A stretch of DNA of 64,000 nucleotides, from positions 1 through 64,000 of the forward strand of contig BJHF01000023.1 in NCBI GenBank assembly GCA_014191855.1, given 5' to 3'. Shown here piece by piece: positions 35,185-43,768 of the stretch (positions are counted from its first letter, which is position 1; each line of letters opens with the position of its first letter). The translations under genes were made by a program, and so were the position numbers. The notes under the pieces were generated by a model that did not search any database, had not been told where the DNA came from, and saw only the letters and a list, made by a program, of their open reading frames with translations. The DNA is from Deltaproteobacteria bacterium (GTDB lineage Bacteria; Myxococcota_A; UBA796; SXON01).

Positions 35185-37869
35185 CTACCTCCCCACCCGC
35201 ACCCGCACGATGGCGCCCGCACAAGCCAGCGCCACCTCGCGCACACGCTCGTGGTCGCCCGCCTTCCCGGCGAGGCGATGCGTGAAGCGGTTACGATGGG
35301 CGGCGAGCGCGACGAGTCGGTTTGCCAACACAACGCCGTCGCCCCGAGGGAGCCCCACCCCGAGGCCGCCGAGCGCCTCCGAGGCTCCTTCGCCACCCGC
35401 GAGGAGAATGGCTGTCGCGACCGAGCGCAGGCCAAATACGCGGTTGTGGGTTCCGGGCCGCGCGAACTCCCGGGCCGAATCTTCGCCGAGGCGCGCGAAA
35501 AGATCCCCCGCGTCGCCATCCACCCAGTCGTCCCGCCAGCCGGGGGCCAGTCGGTGACGTAGCTCCGGCCAACACCCGGCCAACGCCGCGACTTCGCGCT
35601 GCGCAGCGGGGCGGAGCAGCTCACGCATCACCGGACGCATCAGGTCGTCGAGCCACAACTCTAGCCCTTTGACCCAGAAAATCGTCGGCGGCGCGGCGTC
35701 GAGGCCGGGAGGCAGCGAAGAGCCGGGCAGATAAAAATACTCGGCGGTGCGGAGCGCTTGAAGCGCGTCGCGGTGTCGCGACTCAACGCGCGCCGGAACA
35801 AACCCATGAATCGCCGCAGCGAGCCGCCGATCAATATCGTCTGCGCCCAAGCGGGTTCCCCCGCCGGCCGCCTCGATGGCGCGAAGCCGAAGCTGCAGGA
35901 TGTTGACGGCGAGCGGATCGTCAAACTGGGCCGGCGCCAAACGCTCGCCGAGCTCCGGCGTGAGCGGAAGCTCCCCGAGGCCACGTAGCGCCCTGCGCCG
36001 CAGTTCCACGTCCTCCTCCACGTCCAACGCCAGATCCAGCAACCGCTCCACCGCCATCGGCCCGGCGTGCCCCAGCAGGGCCAGCGATCCGGCAGCCGCT
36101 GCGCGCATCGCGGCCGACGGCGACAGGCTCGCATCCATCACGGCGTCGAGGCCGCGGGCATCCCGCAGCTCACCCAAGGCGCCGACCGCCGCAACAGCCA
36201 GCGCCAACCCACGACTCCGCGCCGCATCGATCACCTCGCCGATGTGTTGTGTTGCGCGACACTTACCAAGGAGAGACACCAACAACACGCGACAACGAGG
36301 GGACGCATCGCCAAGGCGGACGGCTGACGCATCGGCCACCGCCGACCGGTCCCCTCCCCCCTCGCCCACCACGCGCAACAACGCTCGGGCGAGGCGGAAC
36401 ACCACCTCCTCGGATCGCTCGTTGGCGAGGCACGCGGTAAGTACCCCGAGCTGCCCAGGAGCCGGGAACTCCGCGAGGGCGGTCGCCGCCGCTCGGCGGA
36501 TGCGCCAATCCGGGCTCCCCGCAAGCTGCCGCCCCAGCTCGTCTCCCAGGTCGGTGAGGCCGATATTCCCCGCCGTATACAGTGCGAGTTCGCGCACGGA
36601 CCCGTCGGTATCGCTGCGCATGAGTCGCGACAGCGTGGCCGAGAGCGGAGCGCGCTGGGCGTGCCCGAGCGTGGAGCGGCCCTCGCGATCAAGCCGGTCG
36701 CGAAATGCGTTCTGTTGCAGGCGCACCCACTCCAGCCGCAGCTCGGCCCGCGGGGAATCCGCGAGTCCCGCAAGATCCGCCAGCTCGGCGGCGCCGAACA
36801 GGTTTAGCCGCGCGCGGACGGCCGCCTTGGCCACCTGGGCGTCGGGGTGGGTCATCCACTCCAACAACCACCGGCGCATCGCCGGAGTTGGGCTGTGTAC
36901 CCGGTACAGGGCGCGCGCGAGTCCGCGGGCGGGACCACACGCCGCGAGGTGCACCGCGACATCCTGAAGCTCGGCGATCCCGGCCGAGAGCGCGGCGCGA
37001 ACAACGCCCTCCGCTTCGGGGCCGGCCGGGTCCAGGTCGGCGGCCAGCGCGGCAAAACCGGCGAGCACCGCCTCGGTCGGGTGGGCGCGCAGCGAGCGGG
37101 CGAGGCGTGAGAGCCTCGCCGGGGGGAGCGACGCGGTGAGCACTTGCAACACATGCTCACCCACGGGAAGCTCGGGGATGCGAAGCAGGTTCTCGGCGAA
37201 CAACGCGAGCCCTGTGTCGCTCCCGGACAAAAGCGGTGCCAGCAGCGCCTCGCGATTCGGCACACCGAGCGCCACGAGGTGGAGCGCCGCCGCCTGGGCT
37301 GTGGCTGGATCCGCGAGGTGTTCCGGCGCGCGGTCCACGAGCTCGGTGGAAACGGCCTCCGCGGCGACGAGATGCGCCCGCTCGGAGGAGATCAGCCCGC
37401 GGCGCCAGCCGTCGGCGACAACCCTGCCGGCGTGGGGATGGCCAGTCCGGGCGAGCGCCATCGCGGCCGCATCGAACACCGCGGCGTCGAGCTCGTCGCA
37501 AGCCTGGAGCGCCAACCACCTTGCAACCAACGCGCCGCCGTTCGCGAGGCCCACCGCGCCGATGGCCTGCAACGCGGCGACGACCACTTCGGTATGCGGC
37601 GAGTCGAGCTCGGCGTGTAACGCCGGGATCGCGATGAACTGTTCGGAGCAGCGCCCGAGTGCGCGCAGGATCGACGCGCGAGCGCCCGGGTGGGCCGTGA
37701 GGTGGCAAAGCTCGATGAGCGCGGACACCGCCGCGAGCTGGGTGGCGAGCGGCGCGCCGTCGCTCCCTGCGCCCGCGCGCGCCAACCCGTCGAGAACAGC
37801 GGCCTGTTCGGCCTCCGAAGTGGCGAGGTACCACGGCGAATCGGGGCGGGAAGGTGCGGGATCGGCCAT
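35185..37869 (-). CDS. HEAT-repeat protein with C-terminal HEPN-like motif
   Basis: An 894-residue soluble protein. From about residue 40 to 680 it consists of repeated antiparallel helix pairs of HEAT type, for example HTEVVVAALQAIGAVGLANG, SPDWRIRRAAATALAEFP and DVELRRRALRGLGELPLTP. A distinct C-terminal region (about 720-894) begins YFYLPGSSLPPGL and FWVKGLELWLDDLMRPVMREL and ends NRLVALAAHRNRFTHRLAG. RNRFTH (859-864) fits the RNxxxH signature of HEPN domains, which are RNase or helper modules in many defence and toxin systems. Start is ATG 37869 (MADPAPSRPD). Transcribed toward recD. Role unknown; the scaffold-plus-HEPN layout is suggestive only. Confidence 0.7.
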   Translation of the reverse strand: MADPAPSRPDSPWYLATSEAEQAAVLDGLARAGAGSDGAPLATQLAAVSALIELCHLTAHPGARASILRALGRCSEQFIAIPALHAELDSPHTEVVVAALQAIGAVGLANGGALVARWLALQACDELDAAVFDAAAMALARTGHPHAGRVVADGWRRGLISSERAHLVAAEAVSTELVDRAPEHLADPATAQAAALHLVALGVPNREALLAPLLSGSDTGLALFAENLLRIPELPVGEHVLQVLTASLPPARLSRLARSLRAHPTEAVLAGFAALAADLDPAGPEAEGVVRAALSAGIAELQDVAVHLAACGPARGLARALYRVHSPTPAMRRWLLEWMTHPDAQVAKAAVRARLNLFGAAELADLAGLADSPRAELRLEWVRLQQNAFRDRLDREGRSTLGHAQRAPLSATLSRLMRSDTDGSVRELALYTAGNIGLTDLGDELGRQLAGSPDWRIRRAAATALAEFPAPGQLGVLTACLANERSEEVVFRLARALLRVVGEGGGDRSAVADASAVRLGDASPRCRVLLVSLLGKCRATQHIGEVIDAARSRGLALAVAAVGALGELRDARGLDAVMDASLSPSAAMRAAAAGSLALLGHAGPMAVERLLDLALDVEEDVELRRRALRGLGELPLTPELGERLAPAQFDDPLAVNILQLRLRAIEAAGGGTRLGADDIDRRLAAAIHGFVPARVESRHRDALQALRTAEYFYLPGSSLPPGLDAAPPTIFWVKGLELWLDDLMRPVMRELLRPAAQREVAALAGCWPELRHRLAPGWRDDWVDGDAGDLFARLGEDSAREFARPGTHNRVFGLRSVATAILLAGGEGASEALGGLGVGLPRGDGVVLANRLVALAAHRNRFTHRLAGKAGDHERVREVALACAGAIVRVRVGR

Positions 37870-38015
37870 CCCCTCAAGGCTAAGCCGGTGCCCGCCCGTG
37901 CGGCGCCGCGATGCCTCGAAACCAAACCCGCGAGGAAGGGATCGGGCCTGCGGCATCGCCCCTTTTGCCTCCTCTCCATTGCCTCCGCCCGTTTGGTGCC
38001 TACCCTCCCCGCCCC

Positions 38016-38807
38016 ATGAGAATTATCTCCTTCAATGCGGCCCCCGTGGCGGCGCTCGCGTACCGCAACTCCAAACCCGGAGGCGGCGGCACGTTCGTCG
38101 CCAGCCTTCCGGTGTTCAACGCGACCGTGGATTTTCTGCCCGCAGGTCTGGATGCGGTCGTGCTCACAAGCGATCTCCAGGGCCGCGAGCTTTCGGGTCC
38201 GCGGCTGGTCGGTGAGGCCCTGGCGCCGTGGCTCGTGTCGGAGGGCATCGTCTCTCGCCCGGATCACACGATTGTTCTCCTTGCCGGCGATCTCTACGCC
38301 TCCCCCCGCGCCGACGAGCGTGGATCGACTGGGGATGTTCGCACCGTGTGGCGAGCTTTCGCGAACACGTTCGGCGCTGTGGCGGGCGTCGCGGGCAACC
38401 ACGATCTCTTCGGCGATCAAACGATGGAAGCCTTCGCCAAATCGGAGGCGGTCCACCTGCTGGATGGGGCCTGCGCCACCCTGCGCGGGCTGCGCGTGGG
38501 CGGGGTGAGCGGGATCGTCGGAAAAACCACGAAGCCCAACCGCAAGGACGACGAGACGTTCATCCGACTGCTGGAGGATGTGCTCCTCGACACGCCGGAC
38601 GTCGTGGTGCTCCACCAGGGGCCAGACGGCGCAAGTCCCCGTGACAAAGGCAGCGCAAGTGTGCGCGCCACGCTCACCGCCGTGGAGGCGCCGCCGATCG
38701 TGGTGTTTGGGCACTGCCATTGGGAGGCCCCGTTTCTCGAGGAAGGTCGTAGCCAGCTCGTGAACGTCGATGGCCGGGTGGTCGTCTTGCGCGCGGGGAG
38801 CGCTTAA
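38016..38807 (+). CDS. Calcineurin-like metallophosphoesterase
   Basis: A 263-residue cytosolic protein. The dimetal site motifs are in order: LTSDLQG (first Asp, weak DxH), LLAGDLY (GD), GVAGNHDLFGD (GNHD) and VVFGHCHWE (GHxH). The first motif reads SDLQ instead of DxH, so one metal ligand may be Gln or absent. VLHQGPDG carries a further likely ligand His. The ATG at 38016 starts the conserved fold. It diverges from the HEAT gene (146-nt gap) and converges on the vWA gene with a 4-nt overlap. Substrate unknown. Confidence 0.8.
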   Translation: MRIISFNAAPVAALAYRNSKPGGGGTFVASLPVFNATVDFLPAGLDAVVLTSDLQGRELSGPRLVGEALAPWLVSEGIVSRPDHTIVLLAGDLYASPRADERGSTGDVRTVWRAFANTFGAVAGVAGNHDLFGDQTMEAFAKSEAVHLLDGACATLRGLRVGGVSGIVGKTTKPNRKDDETFIRLLEDVLLDTPDVVVLHQGPDGASPRDKGSASVRATLTAVEAPPIVVFGHCHWEAPFLEEGRSQLVNVDGRVVVLRAGSA

Positions 38808-40267
38808 AACGGAATATCATCTCCCCCGAAGAAAGGGCCGCCCATGATCTCCGGGGGCACCTCCACCACGGTAGCGCGGAGGGCGGCCGCGGAATGGCAC
38901 ACCCGAATTCCGCTGGTCAACAGCATCACGATCTGCATCCCACGGGCCTTTCGCGCGAGGGGCGGCGGCACGTCGAATTCGCCGTCGGTGAGCCACAAAA
39001 GCCGACGTTTTCCGTACTTACGGGCGTGGTCGATCACGCACTCGATGTCGGTACCATGGCGGGTTCGAAGCCGACCCTCGCGCGCCTCGGGCTCGGTGAG
39101 CGGGTAAACCTCTGTGGAGAATTGCCAGGCGGGGCGCACCAACTGCGGGCCGAGCGCAGCGACGAGGCCGAAGTACACGGCCTGAAATGCGGCGGTGGAC
39201 CCCGAAACGTCGACAAAGAGGTGAACGCCACTCTGCCCCTCGCCCGCGACGAGCTGATTCGGGTTCCATAACGGCGGGAGCACGCCGGCAGCCAGCGACA
39301 TCACGTCCCGACGGCCCACCCCGGGAATCACGCCGGGGGTCGGGCGCCAACCCAGGCCCTCGGGACCATCCGCCTCGCCGACCACCAGGGCGCGGTTCAC
39401 AGCCCGAAAGAAAGCGACGCGGGCCGCGGTTGTGGCGCGGCGACACCCAACCCGGGCCACATCCTCCTCTCCAGCGCCTCCAGGGTCCGGCGCGACTAGC
39501 CCCTCGCCGCCGCGTCCAGCCGCCTCGTGATCCCCGAGGAACCGCACCTCCTCAAGCGCGCCCGGGCAATGGCGCAGCTCGGGCAGCACCAGCGCCCGGA
39601 AGTTCACCCAGTAGGCCGTAGGCTCCATCACCTCCAGCCAGCCCCGCAGGTAGAGCCGTGCGATCGCTCCCGCCTTCCGCACGCCCAACGCCGTGAAGTG
39701 TCGGGTGAAGACCCGCTCCAGTCGCCTGGTTGTCGCGCGCCCGCGGGTCCACCCCACTGCAATGTCACGATGCCCCCCGAAATTGAAGCGCGCTTCGTCG
39801 TCCTGCGAGCGGAGCGCCGCCAACACATCGTGCGGCGGGACGAGCATGCACGATGGGAACCGATCCCAGGCGTTCACCTCACGAAAGAGCGGGCAGGCGT
39901 CGGGAACCCAAGTGCGGAGCAGGGTGGCGTTCACCAACACATCGAGCGCGACGTTGAGCAGGCTCCGCTCCACCTCGCAGCGGGGGACAGTGAGCCCAAA
40001 GTGGCCCCGCCGCGCATGCAACAGCTCATGCCCGACCAATGCCAGCGCCGCCGTGTCGTCGCGAACATAGCGGACACAGAAGTCGGGGTTGAGCAGGATC
40101 TCGTACCCCGTCGCCGTTCGACGGATCGCGGCCGTGTCCACGCTCGTGGAAGGCAACACCGGGATGGCCGACAGCGCCTGCAGCAGGAGCCCCAGCGACC
40201 CTTCCGGCACGAGGTCGTCGTTCGCGAGCCCTCGAACGGCCGCCTGGATCACCGCCTCCGCCTTCAT
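38804..40267 (-). CDS. DUF2201-type putative metallopeptidase fused to vWA-like domain
   Basis: A 487-residue protein. The N-terminal half has a zincin-like helix LVGHELLHARRGHF (HELLH at 80-84, a full HExxH), matching the DUF2201 N-terminal metallopeptidase domain. The C-terminal half has a vWA fold with MIDAS motif FVDVSGST (353-357 DVSGS), then LLWLTDGEFD. Neighbours in this family pair with MoxR AAA+ ATPases, as here. The start overlaps the middle gene's stop by 4 nt. I infer an ATPase-driven complex in which this is the effector or adaptor subunit. Peptidase activity is inferred from HExxH only. Confidence 0.85.
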   Translation of the reverse strand: MKAEAVIQAAVRGLANDDLVPEGSLGLLLQALSAIPVLPSTSVDTAAIRRTATGYEILLNPDFCVRYVRDDTAALALVGHELLHARRGHFGLTVPRCEVERSLLNVALDVLVNATLLRTWVPDACPLFREVNAWDRFPSCMLVPPHDVLAALRSQDDEARFNFGGHRDIAVGWTRGRATTRRLERVFTRHFTALGVRKAGAIARLYLRGWLEVMEPTAYWVNFRALVLPELRHCPGALEEVRFLGDHEAAGRGGEGLVAPDPGGAGEEDVARVGCRRATTAARVAFFRAVNRALVVGEADGPEGLGWRPTPGVIPGVGRRDVMSLAAGVLPPLWNPNQLVAGEGQSGVHLFVDVSGSTAAFQAVYFGLVAALGPQLVRPAWQFSTEVYPLTEPEAREGRLRTRHGTDIECVIDHARKYGKRRLLWLTDGEFDVPPPLARKARGMQIVMLLTSGIRVCHSAAALRATVVEVPPEIMGGPFFGGDDIPF

Positions 40268-41307
40268 GAATAGCCCAGCGGCACGGTGCCGATCCGCCAT
40301 TGTCCACCCTGGGGGAGCACAACGTCTCGCAGATCGGCCGGCTGTGTGTGCGGCACATAGTTGAGACCGGCCCCGACCCGGGCGAGCACCGCCATCGCGG
40401 CACCGGGATCGACGATGAGCGGCACATCGAGCGGCGTGCCCTCCGCGTCGTGCAACGCGACCGGCGCTCGAGAGTCGAGGATGAAGCCCGCACGACGCGC
40501 GCAATCGGGCGGAGCTCCCACCTTGCGACCGAGCCGCGAAACCTCTCCAGCCGTCGGCACGCGGAGCAGGAAGGCGGGCGCCAGGTCGGCGATCGGGGCG
40601 ACCTGCCGATCCGACAGCGCGCAGGGAACCCCCGCCCGATCGAGCCGTGCACGCAACGCCGGGGGCAACGAGTCAAGCTGCTCGGACACCCCGAACCGCA
40701 CCCCGTCGAACCACGGGGTTCCAGCGTCGTGCCCATGCAACACCACGAAGCGCTCCCGGGGGATCCGGTGTTTTCCCACCTGCATGGTTTCGGAGACCAC
40801 CCACAGCCGGGTGCCGAGGCCATCCTGCACCAACCACCGCGAGCTTGCATCCAGCCGGGTGGAGAACCCCTCCGGCTCCGCGCTCTCGCCCAGAACCACG
40901 CCCAGCGCCGCGTGGTTTCCCCCCGCTCGACTGTCGCGACGGCGACGCCGGCTCGGCCGGCCCCAGGTGGGGATCTCGTACGCCAGCGCGTCGATACGCT
41001 CGCCAAGCAACTGCAGGTTACCCGCCAGGATCGGCGCGAGCGCGGTGTCGGGCTCCGCGGCATAGTGTTCGTGCACGAACGCCACGAGCGCCGAGGTGCG
41101 CCTCGCGACGATGAACCCCTTGAACCGATGCACCCCTGTGGGCGTGCGCAGGGCATGCGAAACCGCCCGCAGCGGCCCCTCCCCCGGCTCCCAAGCCACG
41201 AAAGTGCCGGTGATCACCTCATCCGGCGTGGCCCGGTAGGAGGCGAGCTCCCAGGCTTCGGCGTCCACACCCGAACGAAGCAGACGAAAAGCAGGGACGA
41301 CGTTCAT
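40264..41307 (-). CDS. Unknown middle protein of a MoxR/vWA operon
   Basis: A 347-residue protein of no recognised family. It has no signal peptide or membrane helix. A basic cluster (RPSRRRRRDSRAGG, about 118-131) could bind nucleic acid or be a flexible linker; the remaining sequence is mixed alpha/beta with motifs such as RFVVLHGHDAGTPWFDGVRFG. The start has a strong ribosome site (ggagga) 5 nt upstream that lies within the end of the ATPase gene. Overlap by 4 nt at both ends makes it an obligate middle member. In other ternary MoxR/vWA systems the third component is often lineage-specific. Confidence 0.7.
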   Translation of the reverse strand: MNVVPAFRLLRSGVDAEAWELASYRATPDEVITGTFVAWEPGEGPLRAVSHALRTPTGVHRFKGFIVARRTSALVAFVHEHYAAEPDTALAPILAGNLQLLGERIDALAYEIPTWGRPSRRRRRDSRAGGNHAALGVVLGESAEPEGFSTRLDASSRWLVQDGLGTRLWVVSETMQVGKHRIPRERFVVLHGHDAGTPWFDGVRFGVSEQLDSLPPALRARLDRAGVPCALSDRQVAPIADLAPAFLLRVPTAGEVSRLGRKVGAPPDCARRAGFILDSRAPVALHDAEGTPLDVPLIVDPGAAMAVLARVGAGLNYVPHTQPADLRDVVLPQGGQWRIGTVPLGYS

Positions 41308-42746
41308 GAATTCCTCCGATTGAGCGCAACGCGGAAGTTGGGGAGCGCGAGCTGGGCAAACGCGGCGTCTACACAACCGTCTTCGTGTCCTGGCCGCGGG
41401 CGGGAAGATTCAAGGGCGAGCCGCACCGCCAACGCTTCCTCGGGACGGGCCAGGGTGGCCGCCGATACCCGGGCGACGATCCCACCAAATTCGTCTGCCG
41501 TTTGGCGGGTGAGGCCGGTGTTCCTTGCGTACCAGGCCAGCAGCCTCGCCACGATCTCCGCGGGGAAGGCCTCGGGGTGCCGCGACACGACCTCCACGAG
41601 CGCCACGACGTCGCTGAACGCGCGCACCCGGCGCTCCAACGGGGCGTGCAGCGCGGCGTCGATGAACCGGGCCACCACACGATCGTGTTCGTGTTCATCA
41701 AGCCCGGCGGACAAGCGCAGCCACTCCGCAGCCGCGAGCCGCGCGCTCCGCTCAGCGAGGATCGCTTCGAGGCCCACGTGGGCGGCATCGCCCGTCGTCG
41801 CCAGCCAGGCGCGCTCGTGTGCGCAGAGCAGTTGCAAAGCATCCACCTCCGCGCCCACCACCGCGAACGGCAGGGATGCGAGGAGGGTGGACCGGTAGAG
41901 GCCCTCCACATCGTCTGCCGGGCGCCCGAGTACCCGGGCGGCCGCCGCGCCAGAAATAAGGTTGCGCCTGAGCATCGACATCCGACGCCCATCCAACGGT
42001 GCCTCCTCGGGCATCGCGATCGCGAGCTGCTGGATGTAGCGGGTTGCGGAGACGTCGTGCTCACGCAGCGCAACCTGCAGCCCGCTCCGGGTGCGCTCCA
42101 CGAGATCGGCCAGACCGGAATTCTCAATATCTACGGCGCCTTCGTGCAGGGCGGCCGCGAGCGGCGCATCCTCCAACCCCGTGGTCCGCACCACCTGCGC
42201 CACGTCCGCCGCGCTCATCTCCCCCGCCTCCGGGACGGCGACGATCCACGCAAATCGCCCCGCCAGCGCCGCATCGAGGGCCTGCGCGCCCAGGTAGGTG
42301 AGCGGGTTCATGGCGGCCCACACGTGCTGCAGCCCGGGGATCGGCGCGCCCATGGCCCGACGGGCGCGCACCACCTCCAGCCATTTGTTCTGCATCTGCG
42401 GGCTGGCGCGAGAGAGCTCGTCTACCAGTACGAACTCCCGATCCCAGATGGAGAGCGGCGTGTGCACATAGCGGAGCTTCCCCTCCGCAAGCGAGGTGGG
42501 GTCGGGGAACCCGATCACATCCTCGAAGAGGGCCTTGCCCGCATCATAGGCGTGAAAACGCAGGTTCATCGCCCCCGCCACCGCGCGACACAGCGCGCTC
42601 TTCGCCGACCCGTGGCCCCCTACGAGCAGCAGCGGATCGCCCGTGGCCAGCGCGGCGAGCACGGGCACCTCCAACTCCTCCATGCCCGCAAATCCCAGCG
42701 CCGCCAGCACCCCCGACGCACCGATCCGGCTGCCTCCGTTCGCCAT
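41304..42746 (-). CDS. MoxR-family AAA+ ATPase (RavA-like)
   Basis: A 480-residue ATPase. Walker A is VGGHGSAKSAL (GGHGSAKS at 43-50), Walker B FVLVDE (105-110) is followed by SRASPQMQNKWLEVV, sensor I is VWAAMNP, and ALDAALAGRFAWIVAVP carries the Arg finger region. MoxR ATPases act as chaperones that activate partners, commonly vWA proteins. A gggagagg site precedes ATG 42746. It is the first gene of a three-gene operon and diverges from two WYL regulator genes. The C-terminal 200 residues are helical and specific to this subgroup. Confidence 0.9.
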   Translation of the reverse strand: MANGGSRIGASGVLAALGFAGMEELEVPVLAALATGDPLLLVGGHGSAKSALCRAVAGAMNLRFHAYDAGKALFEDVIGFPDPTSLAEGKLRYVHTPLSIWDREFVLVDELSRASPQMQNKWLEVVRARRAMGAPIPGLQHVWAAMNPLTYLGAQALDAALAGRFAWIVAVPEAGEMSAADVAQVVRTTGLEDAPLAAALHEGAVDIENSGLADLVERTRSGLQVALREHDVSATRYIQQLAIAMPEEAPLDGRRMSMLRRNLISGAAAARVLGRPADDVEGLYRSTLLASLPFAVVGAEVDALQLLCAHERAWLATTGDAAHVGLEAILAERSARLAAAEWLRLSAGLDEHEHDRVVARFIDAALHAPLERRVRAFSDVVALVEVVSRHPEAFPAEIVARLLAWYARNTGLTRQTADEFGGIVARVSAATLARPEEALAVRLALESSRPRPGHEDGCVDAAFAQLALPNFRVALNRRNS

Positions 42747-42760
42747 GCTCCACCTCTCCC

Positions 42761-42789
42761 TTGAACATGCCCCGGGGGTGTGACATTCT
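42761..42789 (+). promoter_or_regulatory. Possible promoter between the MoxR and WYL genes
   Basis: TTGAAC at 42761-42766, a 17-nt spacer and CATTCT at 42784-42789 fit a sigma70-type promoter. The predicted transcript would begin near 42796, so the GTG at 42797 would be read from a leaderless message. The only 50-nt gap between divergent operons also contains ccccgggg, a potential operator for the WYL proteins. Not verified. Confidence 0.3.
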
Positions 42790-42796
42790 CGGTTCA

Positions 42797-43768
42797 GTGC
42801 GCGCCGCCGAACGACAATTTTCTCTGCTCTCGCTCGTATGCTCTCGCCGTGCGATCTCGTTCGCCGAGATTCGCGAGGTGATGCCGGAGGCCTACGATGG
42901 TGACCCCGCAAGCGCCCGTCGAAAGTTCGAGCGCGACAAGCGAGACCTCCACCAGCTCGGCCTTACGCTAGCCTATGACGCAGCGCGCAACCTGTATGCG
43001 CCGCCGGTCGACTCGCTGCGACGGCGCCGCCTCCAGCTCTCGGGCGCCGAGGCCGCGATCTGCCGCCTCGCTCTCGCGCTCGCCGCCGCCGATCCGCGCT
43101 CCCCGCTTCAGGCCGACGCCGCCGGCTGCCTTGCGCGCCTTGCCCGAGCCATCGCGCCTGGCCCGGCGGCCCCGCCCCCGCCGGTGCATCTCCATCATCC
43201 CACCCGGGACGTTGAGCCCGACCTTCCGGACCAGCTCAGGCGGCTTGGAACGGCGATACGGCGACGACTGCCCGTGCGGTTCACGTACCGTCGGGAGGGG
43301 GGCGGCCCTCGCCGGGCCCGGGAGGTGGAGCCGTGGGGGTTGTACGCGCGGCAGGGGCGTTGGTACGTCGTGGGCTGGGACAAGGGGCGGGTGGCCCAGC
43401 GAACCTTCCGAATCGTGCGTATGCGGCAGCTTCAGGTGGAGGGGCTCCCGGACGGCGCGCCGCGGTTCGAACGCGACCCGGCATTCGACCTCGCCGCCAC
43501 GGCCGCGCGGCCGCCGTGGGACTGGAACGTCCACGCGCCCGTGGAAGCGGTGCTCCGAGTCGGGGCGGAGGTCGCCGACTCCGTGGTGCGCGGGCTCGGC
43601 GGCGACGCCCGGTACGAGGGCGGCGTGGTTCGGCGCACGGTCACCAACGCGAACGCACTGCTGGTGTTCGCGGTGGAGCGCCTGCCGCGGGTGCACCCCA
43701 TCGCGCCGGCGCCACTGGCCGAACACTGGGAATCACGACTGAAGCGGATCGCGGAGCGCCACCCGTGA
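42797..43768 (+). CDS. WYL-domain transcriptional regulator, PafB-like
   Basis: A 323-residue protein. A winged helix lies at the N-terminus (about 1-62, AERQFSLLSLVCSRRAI, then DKRDLHQLGLTLAYD). A WYL domain covers about 150-235, centred on GRWYVVGWDKGRVAQRTFRIVRM, and a C-terminal extension is rich in VLRVG-type strands. WYL domains bind ligands such as nucleic acids, and WYL regulators often control defence or stress operons. GTG 42797 starts at the conserved VRAAERQ; TTG 42761 and ATG 42767 are alternatives that would lie inside the promoter region. Overlaps the second WYL gene by 4 nt. Confidence 0.85.
   Translation: MRAAERQFSLLSLVCSRRAISFAEIREVMPEAYDGDPASARRKFERDKRDLHQLGLTLAYDAARNLYAPPVDSLRRRRLQLSGAEAAICRLALALAAADPRSPLQADAAGCLARLARAIAPGPAAPPPPVHLHHPTRDVEPDLPDQLRRLGTAIRRRLPVRFTYRREGGGPRRAREVEPWGLYARQGRWYVVGWDKGRVAQRTFRIVRMRQLQVEGLPDGAPRFERDPAFDLAATAARPPWDWNVHAPVEAVLRVGAEVADSVVRGLGGDARYEGGVVRRTVTNANALLVFAVERLPRVHPIAPAPLAEHWESRLKRIAERHP

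Noticed and set aside
43333-43764. N-terminal extension of the second WYL protein.
   Set aside because: It overlaps the first WYL gene in another frame and lacks protein-like composition; GTG 43765 matches the PafC N-terminus.
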